Of a stretch of DNA of 64,000 nt, positions 28,695-38,760 are shown piece after piece. Position 1 is the first letter of the stretch. The number at the start of each line of letters is the position of its first letter. Origin of the DNA: an uncultured Hyphomicrobiales bacterium. Lineage in GTDB: Bacteria > Pseudomonadota > Alphaproteobacteria > Rhizobiales > Beijerinckiaceae. A program made the translations under genes and the position numbers. Location of the stretch: NCBI GenBank assembly GCA_903824185.1, contig CAIJVU010000075.1:1-64000 (forward strand). Reading direction: 5' to 3'. The notes beneath the pieces were generated by a model. That model searched no databases and had not been told where the DNA came from. It saw only the letters and a program-made list of their open reading frames with translations.

Positions 28695-29333
28695 TTAGTC
28701 TTGCAAAGGTTGTCCGGGCATCAACTCATAGGGATGCACCCAACCCGGTAGGGCCGCGATCCGCTCCCGCCACGCACACAGATGCGGATAGTCGCTCCAG
28801 TCGATGCCGATCTCTTCGGGGTAATAGACATATCCAGCCAAAGAAAGATCAGCAATGGTGACGCGATCCCCTGCAAAAAAGTCCTGTTTGGCCAGATGCG
28901 TATTCGCCACTTTGAAAGCGGCTTTCGCGCGGCCGCGCAAAAACTCGGTGGCACCCGTCTCGCCGGTTTTGGCAAAAGACAGCAAAAACCGCAATGTGGC
29001 GTAGTGATTGGTGAATTTGTGATTATCAAACAAGATCCAACGCAGGATCTCATAGCGTTCATCGGCGGTTTTTCCGGCAAAATGTCCGGTTTCTTCCGCC
29101 AATCGTGTCAAAATCGCCCCTGATTGGGTTAGATTTTGGCCCTTCCAGCGCAAAACCGGCACTTCCGCCATTTCATTGACGGTTTGCCGATAGGTGGGCG
29201 AGCGCGCTTCACCCTTGAAGAAATCGACAAAATGCGGGGTCCAGTCCTGCCCCGTCAGCGCAAAAAACAACGCGACTTTGTAGGCATTGCCCGATTGCGC
29301 GAAGCAGTAAAGCACGGGTTTCTCGATTGTCAT
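28695..29333 (-). CDS. Glutathione S-transferase family protein
   Basis: A 212-residue protein with an N-terminal thioredoxin-like glutathione site (LYCFAQSGNAYKVALFFALTG, then EVPVLRWKGQNLTQSGAILTRLAEETG) and an all-helical C-terminal domain with ITIADLSLAGY-like helix 6 (RVTIADLSLAGYVYYP). Ser-type active residues in SGN fit the beta/theta-like bacterial classes. It probably conjugates or reduces electrophiles. Substrate unknown. Confidence 0.88.
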   Translation of the reverse strand: MTIEKPVLYCFAQSGNAYKVALFFALTGQDWTPHFVDFFKGEARSPTYRQTVNEMAEVPVLRWKGQNLTQSGAILTRLAEETGHFAGKTADERYEILRWILFDNHKFTNHYATLRFLLSFAKTGETGATEFLRGRAKAAFKVANTHLAKQDFFAGDRVTIADLSLAGYVYYPEEIGIDWSDYPHLCAWRERIAALPGWVHPYELMPGQPLQD

Positions 29334-29564
29334 TTTGTCGTCCCCTCTCCCGATGACCCCGATTGAGCCATCAAAACAGGGCTTTTGTCAAAATCGCCGG
29401 ATTTACAGTCTATTGGACTAAAAGCGTGCATCACTGATCACAAAATCGCCATATACATCAGCGATTGTGCGATGCACAAAATCAGATTTTCCCGTATAAT
29501 CGCATAAGAAATACGAATCATGGGGGGTCTGGTTAGCAAGAAAGTAGGCGTTGTGAAGGGTGAA

Positions 29565-30176
29565 ATGATCAAAGCATACGGAACGATCCGTAAATTATGG
29601 CCGACCGACCTGCCGGCCTTCCGCGCGCATTTGCTGCGGCTTGATCCCGATAGCCGCCACAGCCGTTTCGGCATGGGAGCCAGCGATGATTTTATTGCGC
29701 GCTATGCCGCCCGTTGTTTTACGCTGCCGGGGGTGACCTTCGGCTATTTTGAAGACGGTGTGTTACGCGGCGCCGCGGAATTGCGCGACATGGGCCAGCA
29801 CAGCCAGATCGACGAGGCGCATGACGGCGAGGCCGCCTTCAGCATCGAGCAAGACTGGCGCGGACGCGGCATCGGATCCCTGCTCTTTCGCAAAGTCATC
29901 ACAGCCGCCCGCAACCGCCATATGAAACGGCTTTACACCAGCTGTCTGGCCTATAACCGCTCGATGCAGGCGCTGGCCCGTAAATTCAAAGCCGATCTGA
30001 CATTTGAAACCGATGAAGTGCTGGGCGTGCTCGAAGCCCCCGATGCGACCAGCGCCACACAGTTCAACGAGGCCTTGGATGATGCCACGGGGTTTGCAAC
30101 CGCGGTTCTTGATTTGCATAGGCGCTGGTTCAATCCGTTCCAGACCTTCCGCATCTTCAGCCCCGGCCAGCATTGA
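29565..30176 (+). CDS. GNAT-family N-acetyltransferase
   Basis: About 203 residues from the ATG at 29565, which has AAGGGTGAA just upstream; a longer frame begins at 29520. The acetyl-CoA pyrophosphate loop is QDWRGRGIGSLLFRKVI, and the N-terminal IRKLWPTDLPAFRAHLLRLD is typical of a GNAT group common in Hyphomicrobiales. The acceptor substrate is unknown. It is divergent from the GST gene, sharing a 231-base promoter region. Confidence 0.85.
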   Translation: MIKAYGTIRKLWPTDLPAFRAHLLRLDPDSRHSRFGMGASDDFIARYAARCFTLPGVTFGYFEDGVLRGAAELRDMGQHSQIDEAHDGEAAFSIEQDWRGRGIGSLLFRKVITAARNRHMKRLYTSCLAYNRSMQALARKFKADLTFETDEVLGVLEAPDATSATQFNEALDDATGFATAVLDLHRRWFNPFQTFRIFSPGQH

Positions 30177-30236
30177 GGCCTGACACGGCCTTTTTCCCGT
30201 GCTTTAATAAGGCTTTGACCTGACGGAAACCCCACC

Positions 30237-30614
30237 ATGACCCTTGCCTATCTTTGTGTGCTGATCGCCGCCCTTCTGCCCTATATCACCGTTGGCTTTG
30301 CCAAAGCGGGATCGGGCTATGACAATGCACGCCCGCGGGAAAGCATGGCACAGCTTGAAGGCTATCGTGCCCGCGCCTATGCCGCCCATGCCAATGGCTT
30401 TGAAGCCTTCCCGCTGTTTGCCGCCGTGGTGTTGATGGCTGCACAGACGGGTGCGGATCCCATCACTGTGAACCGGCTGGCGCTTTTATTCATTGCCGCC
30501 CGGATCGCGTTCATTCTGGCCTATCTGGGGGACCGCCCTCTGCTGCGGTCGATTGTCTGGGCCATCGGCTTTTTTGCCTGTTTCGGCATCGGCATTTTAG
30601 CGATCACCGCATAA
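30237..30614 (+). CDS. MAPEG-family membrane protein
   Basis: A 125-residue integral membrane protein with about four hydrophobic segments and the family pattern ARPRESMAQLEGYRARAYAAHANGFEAFPLF. MAPEG proteins include glutathione transferases and related membrane enzymes; the bacterial members are mostly uncharacterised. It is followed by a strong terminator. Proximity to the GST gene is suggestive but not evidence of shared function. Confidence 0.85.
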   Translation: MTLAYLCVLIAALLPYITVGFAKAGSGYDNARPRESMAQLEGYRARAYAAHANGFEAFPLFAAVVLMAAQTGADPITVNRLALLFIAARIAFILAYLGDRPLLRSIVWAIGFFACFGIGILAITA

Positions 30615-30620
30615 AAAAAG

Positions 30621-30639
30621 CGCCGGATAAACCGGCGCT
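30621..30639. terminator. Terminator between MAPEG gene and sdhB
   Basis: GCGCCGG and CCGGCGC enclose ATAAA. An A-run precedes it on the + strand, so on the minus strand the stem is followed by a run of seven Ts: a strong terminator for the sdh operon. It may also serve the MAPEG gene. Confidence 0.85.
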
Positions 30640-30663
30640 TTACATTCTGATACCACGCGTCGA

Positions 30664-31443
30664 TTAGACCTGACGGGCCACCATCATCTTTTTGATTTCG
30701 GCGATAGCCTTGGCCGGATTGAGGCCTTTCGGGCAGGTATTCGCGCAATTCATGATGGTGTGGCAACGATAGAGCCGGAAGGGATCTTCCAGATTATCCA
30801 AACGCTCGCCGGTGGCTTCATCGCGTGAATCGATCAACCAGCGATAGGCCTGCAGCAAAGCCGCCGGTCCGAGATAACGATCGCCGTTCCACCAATAGCT
30901 TGGGCAAGAGGTCGAGCAGCACGCGCACAAAATGCACTCGTAAAGACCATCGAGTTTTTCGCGATCTTCATGCGACTGACGCCATTCGGTGCCGGGCTGC
31001 GGCGACGTGGTGTGCAGCCATGGCTCGATCGAGGCATGCTGAGCATAGAAACGGGTCAAATCAGGCACCAGATCCTTGATCACCGGCATATGCGGCAAAG
31101 GATAGATCTTGATCACACCCTGAACGTCATCCATGCCCTTGGTGCAGGCCAGCGTATTCAAGCCGTCAATATTCATGGCGCAAGAGCCACAAATGCCTTC
31201 ACGGCAAGACCGGCGGAAGGTCAGCGTCGGATCAATTTTGTTTTTGATCCATAACAGCGCATCCAGAATCATCGGGCCGCAATCATCGCGATCGACATAA
31301 TAGGTGTCGGTGCGCGGATTGCTTTCGCCATCGGGATCATACCGATAGATCTGGAACTCCTGCAGATGCGTGGCACCTTGCGGCTTCGGCCAAACTTTTC
31401 CCTTGGTCACGCGGGAATTTTTGGGGAGGTTTAACTGAACCAT
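30664..31443 (-). CDS. sdhB: Succinate dehydrogenase iron-sulfur subunit
   Basis: A 259-residue subunit with the three cluster motifs: [15 protein letters not shown] (2Fe-2S), [16 protein letters not shown] and [17 protein letters not shown] (4Fe-4S and 3Fe-4S). It passes electrons from the flavin of SdhA to ubiquinone in complex II. Last gene of sdhCDAB, 23 bases after sdhA. Confidence 0.97.
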   Translation of the reverse strand: MVQLNLPKNSRVTKGKVWPKPQGATHLQEFQIYRYDPDGESNPRTDTYYVDRDDCGPMILDALLWIKNKIDPTLTFRRSCREGICGSCAMNIDGLNTLACTKGMDDVQGVIKIYPLPHMPVIKDLVPDLTRFYAQHASIEPWLHTTSPQPGTEWRQSHEDREKLDGLYECILCACCSTSCPSYWWNGDRYLGPAALLQAYRWLIDSRDEATGERLDNLEDPFRLYRCHTIMNCANTCPKGLNPAKAIAEIKKMMVARQV

Positions 31444-31466
31444 GCTCTCAACCCTTCGATGCGAAC

Positions 31467-33302
31467 TTAATACACACGCGCCTTGGGCTCGATATACTGG
31501 ATATCGTTGCTCATGGTGTAGGTGTGAACGGGGCGATAGTCGATATCAACCTTGGCCTTGCTTTCATCAAGCCATGCCAGAGTGTGCTTCATCCATGTCA
31601 CGTCATCGCGATTGGGGAAGTCTTCGCGGGCATGCGCGCCGCGGCTTTCCTGACGGTTGAGCGCGGAGTCCATGGTGACAACCGCTTGCGCGATCAGATT
31701 GTCGAATTCCAGCGTTTCCAGAAGATCGGTGTTCCAGATCAACGAACGATCGGTGACCCGCACATCGCTTTTGCCGCCCCATACTTTATGAATGAGCTTG
31801 TGGCCTTCTTCCAGCACTTCGCCGGTGCGGAACACCGCGCAATTGTTTTGCATGGTCTTCTGCATTTCCATCCGCAATTCAGCGGTTGGCGTCGCCCCTG
31901 TCGCATGACGGAAACCGTCAAGACGCGACAAAGCGAGATCGGCTGAGTCTTTCGGCAATTCGGCGTGACGCTCACCCGGTGTGACGATTTCGGCAGCGCG
32001 CAGACCGGCCGCACGACCAAACACCACAAGATCGATCAGCGAATTCGAGCCCAACCGATTGGCGCCGTGAACCGAGACGCAGGCCGCTTCCCCAATGGCC
32101 ATCAGACCCGGCACCACACAATCGGGATTGCCGTTCTTTTTGGTCAGCACTTCGCCGTGGAAGTTGGTGGGAATACCACCCATATTGTAATGCACGGTCG
32201 GCAGAACCGGAATCGGTTCACGCGTCACATCCACACCCGCAAAGATCTTGGCGCTTTCGGAAATACCGGGCAGACGCTCATGCAGGATTTTCGGATCCAG
32301 ATGATCGAGATGCAGATAAATATGGTCTTTGTTTTTACCCACCCCGCGTCCGGCCCTTATCTCCATGGTCATGGCGCGCGAGACAACGTCACGCGAGGCC
32401 AGATCTTTGGCAGAGGGTGCATAGCGTTCCATGAAACGCTCACCTTCGGAATTGGTGAGATAGCCGCCTTCGCCGCGTGATCCTTCGGTGATCAGGCAGC
32501 CTGCGCCGTAAATGCCGGTGGGATGGAACTGCACGAATTCCATGTCCTGCAAAGGCAGGCCCGCACGCAGCACCATGGCATTACCGTCACCGGTGCAGGT
32601 ATGGGCGGAGGTTGCGGAGAAATAGGCACGGCCATAACCGCCGGTTGCCAGAATGACGAGATGCGACCGGAAACGATGGATCGTGCCATCATCCATTTTC
32701 AAGGCGACAACACCGCGGCAGCGCCCTTCATCATCCATGATCAGATCAATGGCAAAATATTCGATGAAGAATTCCGTGGCATTGCGTACGGCTTGTCCAT
32801 AAAGCGTATGCAAAATGGCGTGGCCGGTGCGGTCCGCCGCAGCGCAGGTCCGCTGGGCGATGCCCTTGCCGAAATCGGTGGTCATGCCGCCGAACGGACG
32901 CTGATAAATTTTGCCTTCTTCGGTGCGCGAGAAAGGCACACCCCAATGTTCCAGCTCGTAAACGGCAGCCGGTGCATTGCGGCACAGATATTCAATCGAA
33001 TCCTGATCGCCCAGCCAGTCTGATCCCTTGACGGTATCATACATGTGCCAGCGCCAATCATCCGGACCCATATTGCCGAGCGACGCGGAAATACCGCCTT
33101 GCGCCGCAACCGTATGCGAACGGGTTGGAAACACTTTCGAAATACAGGCCGTGCGTAATCCGGCTTGAGCACAACCAACGGTTGCACGCAAACCGGCACC
33201 CCCTGCCCCTACAACCACGACATCAAAGGTGTGGTCGACAATCGGATATGCCATGCCATTGGTGGCAGGACCTGCCGCAGACTGTGAAGACGCCATGGCC
33301 AT
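31467..33302 (-). CDS. sdhA: Succinate dehydrogenase flavoprotein subunit
   Basis: A 611-residue flavoprotein. The FAD-binding fold [14 protein letters not shown], the covalent FAD histidine in [18 protein letters not shown] and the substrate-binding HPTGIYGAG and the [19 protein letters not shown] stretch are present. It oxidises succinate to fumarate. Its start overlaps the sdhD stop by one base, showing tight coupling. Confidence 0.97.
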   Translation of the reverse strand: MAMASSQSAAGPATNGMAYPIVDHTFDVVVVGAGGAGLRATVGCAQAGLRTACISKVFPTRSHTVAAQGGISASLGNMGPDDWRWHMYDTVKGSDWLGDQDSIEYLCRNAPAAVYELEHWGVPFSRTEEGKIYQRPFGGMTTDFGKGIAQRTCAAADRTGHAILHTLYGQAVRNATEFFIEYFAIDLIMDDEGRCRGVVALKMDDGTIHRFRSHLVILATGGYGRAYFSATSAHTCTGDGNAMVLRAGLPLQDMEFVQFHPTGIYGAGCLITEGSRGEGGYLTNSEGERFMERYAPSAKDLASRDVVSRAMTMEIRAGRGVGKNKDHIYLHLDHLDPKILHERLPGISESAKIFAGVDVTREPIPVLPTVHYNMGGIPTNFHGEVLTKKNGNPDCVVPGLMAIGEAACVSVHGANRLGSNSLIDLVVFGRAAGLRAAEIVTPGERHAELPKDSADLALSRLDGFRHATGATPTAELRMEMQKTMQNNCAVFRTGEVLEEGHKLIHKVWGGKSDVRVTDRSLIWNTDLLETLEFDNLIAQAVVTMDSALNRQESRGAHAREDFPNRDDVTWMKHTLAWLDESKAKVDIDYRPVHTYTMSNDIQYIEPKARVY

Positions 33303-33694
33303 CAGCCTCCAAAACTCAATTTCAAAACAGCAAAAAGGGATGCAGCCGCGACCAACACCGAGAAGAAGGTGTTAAGCGCCAATGCGATGATCTTGGAACC
33401 TTCCGCATGCACGTAATCTTCGATGATGACCTGCATGCCCAAACGCATATGCACAACGCCGCTGATGATGAACAAGACCAGCAAGAGCGACACCAGAGGC
33501 TGCGTCAGCAAAGCACGCATGGCGACCGGATCTTTGCTGCCAGCCGAAGCCAGCAAGACCACCAGCGCCAGCGCCAAGACGACATTGGCCATGGCTGTCA
33601 GACGTTGCTTCCAGAAGTGATCGGTGCCCGACTTGGCCGAGCCAAGACCGCGCACTTTCTTCATAGGGGTTTTCATTGAAAAAGCTTCGGACAT
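33302..33694 (-). CDS. sdhD: Succinate dehydrogenase hydrophobic anchor subunit
   Basis: A 130-residue anchor with three membrane segments ([34 protein letters not shown] and a C-terminal helix) and the [20 protein letters not shown] signature, whose histidines and Asp-Tyr help form the heme and quinone sites. It lies between sdhC and sdhA. Confidence 0.93.
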   Translation of the reverse strand: MSEAFSMKTPMKKVRGLGSAKSGTDHFWKQRLTAMANVVLALALVVLLASAGSKDPVAMRALLTQPLVSLLLVLFIISGVVHMRLGMQVIIEDYVHAEGSKIIALALNTFFSVLVAAASLFAVLKLSFGG

Positions 33695-33700
33695 GTGAAC

Positions 33701-34099
33701 TTACCTGACCCAATAAACCGCCAACCACACCGCCAGTGTCGTCAGCAGCGAAAACAAAATTGTCAGTACAGCGAAGAAATGACGCTCCTTGACCTCAAAG
33801 CCGCGGCCGGTATCCCAGATGAAATGGCGAATACCACCAAACATATGGTGCAAAAGTGCCCAGCTGTAGCCAAGGAGGATGAGCTGGCCAAACCAGCTGA
33901 TCATGAAGCCATGCACGAGGGCAAAGGCTTGCGCGCTGATCGCCGCCGAAATGAGCCAGACGGCCAGAAGCGCCGTGCCGAAATAAAGCACCGCTCCGGT
34001 GATCCGATGCAAGATCGACATCACCATGGTGAGGGCGGGACGGTAGATTTGCAAATGCGGGGAAAGAGGACGCTCCGCATTGGGTTTGGAATGAGCCAT
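33701..34099 (-). CDS. sdhC: Succinate dehydrogenase cytochrome b556 subunit
   Basis: About 132 residues from the ATG at 34099, which gives the canonical N-terminus (ERPLSPHLQIYRP); the open frame extends to 34222 with unconserved sequence. SILHRITGAVLYFG and LLHHMFGGIRHFIWDTG carry the family motif and a heme-ligand histidine. Three membrane helices. First gene of the sdh operon, whose promoter should lie in 34100-34260. Confidence 0.94.
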   Translation of the reverse strand: MAHSKPNAERPLSPHLQIYRPALTMVMSILHRITGAVLYFGTALLAVWLISAAISAQAFALVHGFMISWFGQLILLGYSWALLHHMFGGIRHFIWDTGRGFEVKERHFFAVLTILFSLLTTLAVWLAVYWVR

Positions 34100-34260
34100 A
34101 ATCAATTCCACTTTCAAGAAACAAAAACAGTGTTCGCTTCCTAAACCATTATGACCCAGACCACAATGTTGCAGCACACAATTCCTTCTGCTAGGCCTGC
34201 GCGGCTTTGCGCAGCAGTCCAACCGGTCTAAAATTCAATTTATGATTGAAATTCAATCAC

Positions 34261-35316
34261 TTATCTGACAATTAGTGCCCAATAGTCCAAATCTAGAATG
34301 ACCGATGGATCATAACCTTGGCCGTCCAGCCGCGGAAAATCATGGCAGGGTCGATTTTTTGTGGCCACCAGACGCAAACGCAAGGCACCGACATCATCGC
34401 GCCCCGGCAGGATGGCTTTTTCCAAAACCTCGCTCCAGGCATAGACCGTATCACCGGCAAAAAGCGGGGCGACATGACGGCCCGCATTGATGGCGGCCAC
34501 ATGAAACGCATTGCCCAGCCCGTTGAAGGAGAGCGCGCGGGCCAGAGAGATCACCACCCCGCCATAGATCAGCCGCTTGCCAAACCGGCTAGAGGCTTGA
34601 GATAGCGCATCAAAATGCACTTTGGCGGTATTTTGATAAAGCCGTGTCGCCATCTGGTGTTCGGCCTCTTCGACCGTCATGCCATCGACATGGTCGATCT
34701 GTTCGCCCAATTCGTAATCATGGAAACGGAAGATCGAGCCGGACAAAACCGGATCATAGGCCTCCACCGACAGGAGAGGACAGGCATCGCCCAAGGCCTC
34801 GATCGCGACACAGTCTGCCAGTTGCGGCACATGCGGCTTGGCCGGAACACCGTCTTTGTCGGCTTTGCGCACCATGACCCAGCGCACATAATCGAGAACG
34901 CAATCGTCATTCTGGTTAAATCCGCGGGATCTGACATAGACGACGCCGCTTTCCCCGTTGGAATTTTCTTTGAGCCCGATCACCTCCGAGGTCGCGGTCA
35001 GCGTGTCGCCGGGATAGACGGGCGCCAGAAAACGGCATTGCGCATAACCGAGATTGGCCACCGCATTGATCGAAATATCGGGAACGGTTTTGCCGAAAAC
35101 GATATGAAAAACCAATAAATCATCGACAGGAGCCGCCGAATAGCCGATTTTTTCGGCAAATACATCCGAGGATTGCACCGCAAAGCGGCTCCCATACAAG
35201 GCATTGTATAAAGCACGGTCGCCTTGGGTGACCGTGCGCGGTGTGGCATGGTCAATCACATCACCGAGACGAAAATCCTCGAAAAAACGGCCGGAACTGG
35301 TTTTAGCGAGCTGCAT
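34261..35316 (-). CDS. mch: Mesaconyl-CoA hydratase (tandem MaoC fold)
   Basis: About 351 residues from the ATG at 35316, with two hot-dog (MaoC-type) domains: residues 1-165 (FFEDFRLGDVIDHATPRTVT) and roughly 185-350 (DYELGEQIDHVDGMTVEEAEH). This double-hot-dog length and opening match mesaconyl-C1-CoA hydratase, which interconverts mesaconyl-CoA and beta-methylmalyl-CoA in the ethylmalonyl-CoA pathway. The other pathway genes (ecm, ccr, mcd) lie about 19 kb away in the same window, which supports the call. A generic MaoC dehydratase is the alternative. Confidence 0.85.
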   Translation of the reverse strand: MQLAKTSSGRFFEDFRLGDVIDHATPRTVTQGDRALYNALYGSRFAVQSSDVFAEKIGYSAAPVDDLLVFHIVFGKTVPDISINAVANLGYAQCRFLAPVYPGDTLTATSEVIGLKENSNGESGVVYVRSRGFNQNDDCVLDYVRWVMVRKADKDGVPAKPHVPQLADCVAIEALGDACPLLSVEAYDPVLSGSIFRFHDYELGEQIDHVDGMTVEEAEHQMATRLYQNTAKVHFDALSQASSRFGKRLIYGGVVISLARALSFNGLGNAFHVAAINAGRHVAPLFAGDTVYAWSEVLEKAILPGRDDVGALRLRLVATKNRPCHDFPRLDGQGYDPSVILDLDYWALIVR

Positions 35317-35424
35317 CTGTATCACCTCAGGCAAAAGCGGGGACTTGCATCCTCGCTTGTTTGCCGCAATGCAGCAAGAGGCTTGGGCCTTGATCTTTCG
35401 GCCATAGCAGCCCGCTGATCCCGC

Positions 35425-36318
35425 TTAAAAGACAGGACTTTCCCAACCCCTGCGCATGGCCGCCGCTTTCAGGCAATTGGCGAGCAAGCAGGCGATGGTC
35501 ATGGGGCCAACCCCGCCCGGAACCGGTGTGATAAAAGAGGCCTTGGCGGCGGCTTCCGCAAAAGCCACATCGCCGACAAGTTTTGTTTTTCCTTCGCCAG
35601 AAGCCGGATCAGGCACCCGATTGATGCCCACATCAATGACAATGGCCCCGGCTTTGATCCAGTCGCCCCGCACCATTTCAGGCCGTCCGACCGCGGCCAC
35701 CACAATATCGGCGCGACGGCACAGTGCCGGCAAATCACGGCTGCGGGAATGGGCCACCGTCACCGTGCAGCTTTCCGCCAGTAACAATTGCGCCATCGGC
35801 TTGCCCACAATGTTGGACCGGCCCAAAACAATCGCCTCCAGACCGGACAAATCGGGCTGCACCGTTTTCAACAACATCAAACTGCCCAGCGGTGTGCAAG
35901 GGACCAAACCGCCGGTGCCCGTGGCCAGCCGCCCGACATTGACCGGATGAAACCCGTCCACATCCTTGTCGGGATGGATGGCGGCAATCACCTTGTCGGC
36001 ATTGATCTGGGGGGGCAGCGGCAGTTGCACCAAAATCCCGTCCACCGTGGGATCGGCATTCAGCTTTTCAACCAAAGCGAGCAAATCCGCCTCGGCCGTT
36101 TCCGCGGGCAAGACATGTTCGATGGATCGCAAACCCGCTTCCGTGGTCATTTTGATCTTGGAGCGCACATAGACCTGACTGGCGGGATCATTGCCCACCA
36201 ACACAACCGCCAAACCGGCTTGTTGTCCGTGCATGCTCTTATAATGGGCCGCCTGTCGGGCCACTTTTTCCCGCAGCGTGGCCGCAATCACTTTGCCGTC
36301 AATCCATTGTGCCGTCAT
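35425..36318 (-). CDS. folD: Bifunctional methylenetetrahydrofolate dehydrogenase / cyclohydrolase
   Basis: A 297-residue FolD. The conserved Lys region [14 protein letters not shown], the [13 protein letters not shown] segment, [16 protein letters not shown] and GDVAFAEA with the C-terminal [17 protein letters not shown] signature are all present. It interconverts methylene- and formyl-tetrahydrofolate. It overlaps the DUF167 gene by 4 bases, forming a small yggT-DUF167-folD operon. Confidence 0.96.
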   Translation of the reverse strand: MTAQWIDGKVIAATLREKVARQAAHYKSMHGQQAGLAVVLVGNDPASQVYVRSKIKMTTEAGLRSIEHVLPAETAEADLLALVEKLNADPTVDGILVQLPLPPQINADKVIAAIHPDKDVDGFHPVNVGRLATGTGGLVPCTPLGSLMLLKTVQPDLSGLEAIVLGRSNIVGKPMAQLLLAESCTVTVAHSRSRDLPALCRRADIVVAAVGRPEMVRGDWIKAGAIVIDVGINRVPDPASGEGKTKLVGDVAFAEAAAKASFITPVPGGVGPMTIACLLANCLKAAAMRRGWESPVF

Positions 36319-36650
36319 GAAGGGGATCCTTCCTTGTTTAACCGGTCTAACGTGTCTTGCAACGCGGCCAGATCCATATCGACCAGCACTGTTTTCAAGC
36401 GTGCGGTCTGGCCCGTTTCCAATCTGATTTTCGATTTGGGTATTTGCAAAAATGCGGCCAGCGTCGCAACAAGGGCCGTATTGGCAGCGCCGTCTTCGGG
36501 AACCGCCCGCACGCGCATTTTCAAGACCTGATGTCCGTCGGACAAAGTGGTGATTCCATCCACCGCATCCCGCCCGCCTTTGGGCGTCAGTCGGACATGC
36601 AGCACTATCCCGTCAGAGCGGATCTGATAGGGCTTTGGCTCAGAAGACAT
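36315..36650 (-). CDS. DUF167 (YggU-family) protein
   Basis: About 111 residues from the ATG at 36650; a TTG start at 36671 would overlap the upstream gene more deeply. The family pattern [16 protein letters not shown] and [39 protein letters not shown] is visible (seen in parts). YggU structures show a small alpha/beta fold with no proven function. It overlaps yggT by 11 bases and folD by 4. Confidence 0.9.
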   Translation of the reverse strand: MSSEPKPYQIRSDGIVLHVRLTPKGGRDAVDGITTLSDGHQVLKMRVRAVPEDGAANTALVATLAAFLQIPKSKIRLETGQTARLKTVLVDMDLAALQDTLDRLNKEGSPS

Positions 36651-36930
36651 TCGGGTAGATGTAATAGACAATCACCTTTTGCAAAAAGGTAATAGCCAGC
36701 AAGATAATGATGGGCGACAGATCCATGCCGCCCATATAGGGCAGAACGCGTCTGATCGGCCGCATCACCGGCTCGGTGAGCCGGTAGCAGCTTTCATTGA
36801 GCATATAGACGAAACGGTTGCGCATATTGATGACATTGAACGCCGTCAGCCAGCTCAACACAGCCGAGGCAATAATGACCCAGCTGTAAAGCTCCAACAC
36901 CATCATCACGATTTCTAAAACTGCACGCAT
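36640..36930 (-). CDS. yggT: YggT-family membrane protein
   Basis: A 96-residue protein with two membrane segments (YSWVIIASAVLSWL and SPIIILLAITFLQKVIVYYI) and the YggT signature LTEPVMRPIRRVLPYMGGMDLSPI. Relatives are linked to cell division or osmotic stress, without a settled role. First gene of the yggT-DUF167-folD set. Confidence 0.92.
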   Translation of the reverse strand: MRAVLEIVMMVLELYSWVIIASAVLSWLTAFNVINMRNRFVYMLNESCYRLTEPVMRPIRRVLPYMGGMDLSPIIILLAITFLQKVIVYYIYPNVF

Positions 36931-36962
36931 CAGCTTGAACCGTTCCTGTCCATCAAAGACCC

Positions 36963-37529
36963 TTAGTCTTTGGCGCGTTCCACATAGGAGCCGTCTTCGG
37001 TCATCACGACCACGCGGGTTCCGGCGGCGATATGAGGCGGAACCATGGTCCGCACACCATTCGACAATTTGGCGGGCTTATAGGAGGAAGAGGCGGTCTG
37101 CCCTTTGACAGTCGGCTCTGTGTCCACAATTTCAAGCACCATACGCGCTGGCAATTCAATCGCCACCGCATTGCCTTCATAGACCGACAACACGCATTTC
37201 ATGTTTTCTTGCAAAAACGGAGCGCGATCTCCGACCACATCTTTGGAAACGGACACCTGCTCGAAGGTTTCATTGTTCATGAAATTGAAGCCGTCTGCAT
37301 CCTCGTAGAGGTAGTTATAGTCTTTGTCTTCGACAAAGGCGCGTTCGACCTGTTCGGTGGTGCGGTAGCGCTCGGACACTTTGACGCCATCGCTGATCCG
37401 GCGCATATCAAGCTGTGTCACCGGCGTGCCTTTGCCGGGATGGATGTTTTCCGCGGTGAGAATGACGTAAAGATGACCGTCTTTCTCGACAATGTTACCT
37501 TTGCGAAGCGAACTGGCGATGACCTTCAC
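36963..37529 (-). CDS. efp: Translation elongation factor P
   Basis: About 188 residues from the GTG at 37529, chosen because it gives the canonical [12 protein letters not shown]-terminus and family length, with AAGGA upstream; longer frames to 37619 look unconserved. The KOW-like domain carries Lys33 in HPGKGTP, the residue modified by beta-lysylation in relatives, followed by two OB domains ending [18 protein letters not shown] rescues ribosomes stalled at polyproline. It is divergent from epmA and epmB, its modification enzymes. Confidence 0.95.
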   Translation of the reverse strand: MKVIASSLRKGNIVEKDGHLYVILTAENIHPGKGTPVTQLDMRRISDGVKVSERYRTTEQVERAFVEDKDYNYLYEDADGFNFMNNETFEQVSVSKDVVGDRAPFLQENMKCVLSVYEGNAVAIELPARMVLEIVDTEPTVKGQTASSSYKPAKLSNGVRTMVPPHIAAGTRVVVMTEDGSYVERAKD

Positions 37530-37685
37530 GACCTTATTCCTTATACAACGTCCGTCTCCGGCGGCGGAGACCCTCAAAGGGGGGGACCGCAAAGCGGTCT
37601 GCGCCGGCGCTTCTCCCATATTTATCCCATGGAAGCCAGTCTAAAATGTGCTTATATCTTGTAAAACACCCTAAAGTTGGCCCCA

Positions 37686-38729
37686 ATGCCTCGTTCTAAC
37701 GCCTTCTGGACCCCGCAGCGTCACCAAGACCGGCGGCCTTTATTGCTGGCCCGCAACCGCATCAAAACCGCCTTCAGGAACTGGTTTCTGGCGCAGGATT
37801 TCATCGAGGTCGAAGCGGGCCAATTGCAATATTCGCCGGGCAATGAAACGCATTTGCATGGTCTCAAAGTCGATCTTTTGCGTCCAAACGGCGAAAAACA
37901 GCCGCTTTTCCTGCATACTTCACCCGAATTTGCCTGCAAAAAACTGATTGCCGCCGGTGAAACCGCCATTTTTGATTTTGCCCGCGTGTTTCGGGATCGC
38001 GAACGCGGGCCCTTGCATGCGCCCGAATTCACCATGTTGGAATGGTACCGGACCCACGCGCCGCTTGAACAATTGATGGAGGATTGCGCGGCCTTGCTGG
38101 CGCTGGCGGCACAAAGCTGTGGCAACGCGGCCTTGCGCTTTCGCGACAAACAGGCCGATCCGTTTCTGCCGCCCGAGCGACTGAGCGTCACGGAAGCCTT
38201 TTTCACCTATGCCTCGATTGATCTTCTGGCCACCACCCCCGACGGCGTCCCCGATCGTGAGGCGCTGGCGGAGGCTGTCCGCAAAGCTTCTATAAGGACA
38301 GCCCCTGACGATAGCTGGTCGGATTTGTTCAGTCGGGTTCTGGTTGAAAAAATCGAGCCGCGTCTTGGCATCGGACGCGCGACCATTTTATTTGATTATC
38401 CCGTGCATGAAGCCGCCTTGGCCCGCCGCAAACCCGACAATCCGCTGCTCGCGGAACGGTTCGAGCTCTATGCCTGCGGGGTAGAACTGGCCAACGGCTT
38501 CGGGGAATTGACCGATGCGGTTGAACAACAGGCCCGCTTTGAAGAGGATATGGCGCTCAAACAAGCGCTTTATGGCGCGTGCTATCCGATTGACGAGGAT
38601 TTTCTGCAGGCCATCGCGTTGATGCCCCCGACATCGGGCATTGCTCTGGGTTTTGATCGTCTGGTCATGCTGGCTTTGGGTGCCCCGCGCATTGATGATG
38701 TGCTATGGACACCGCTCACAGATTCCTGA
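37686..38729 (+). CDS. epmA: EF-P lysine ligase (GenX/PoxA/YjeA type)
   Basis: About 347 residues from the ATG at 37686 (a TTG at 37677 also opens the frame). It is a stand-alone class II lysyl-tRNA synthetase-like catalytic domain without an anticodon-binding domain. Motif 2 is seen as FARVFRDRERGPLHAPEFTM and motif 3 as GIALGFDRLVMLALG. It ligates beta-lysine to the EF-P lysine. It is divergent from efp and directly upstream of epmB, so all three genes lie within about 3 kb. Confidence 0.92.
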   Translation: MPRSNAFWTPQRHQDRRPLLLARNRIKTAFRNWFLAQDFIEVEAGQLQYSPGNETHLHGLKVDLLRPNGEKQPLFLHTSPEFACKKLIAAGETAIFDFARVFRDRERGPLHAPEFTMLEWYRTHAPLEQLMEDCAALLALAAQSCGNAALRFRDKQADPFLPPERLSVTEAFFTYASIDLLATTPDGVPDREALAEAVRKASIRTAPDDSWSDLFSRVLVEKIEPRLGIGRATILFDYPVHEAALARRKPDNPLLAERFELYACGVELANGFGELTDAVEQQARFEEDMALKQALYGACYPIDEDFLQAIALMPPTSGIALGFDRLVMLALGAPRIDDVLWTPLTDS

Positions 38730-38760
38730 TGCCACACAAAACCCCCTGATCCCATCCCGC

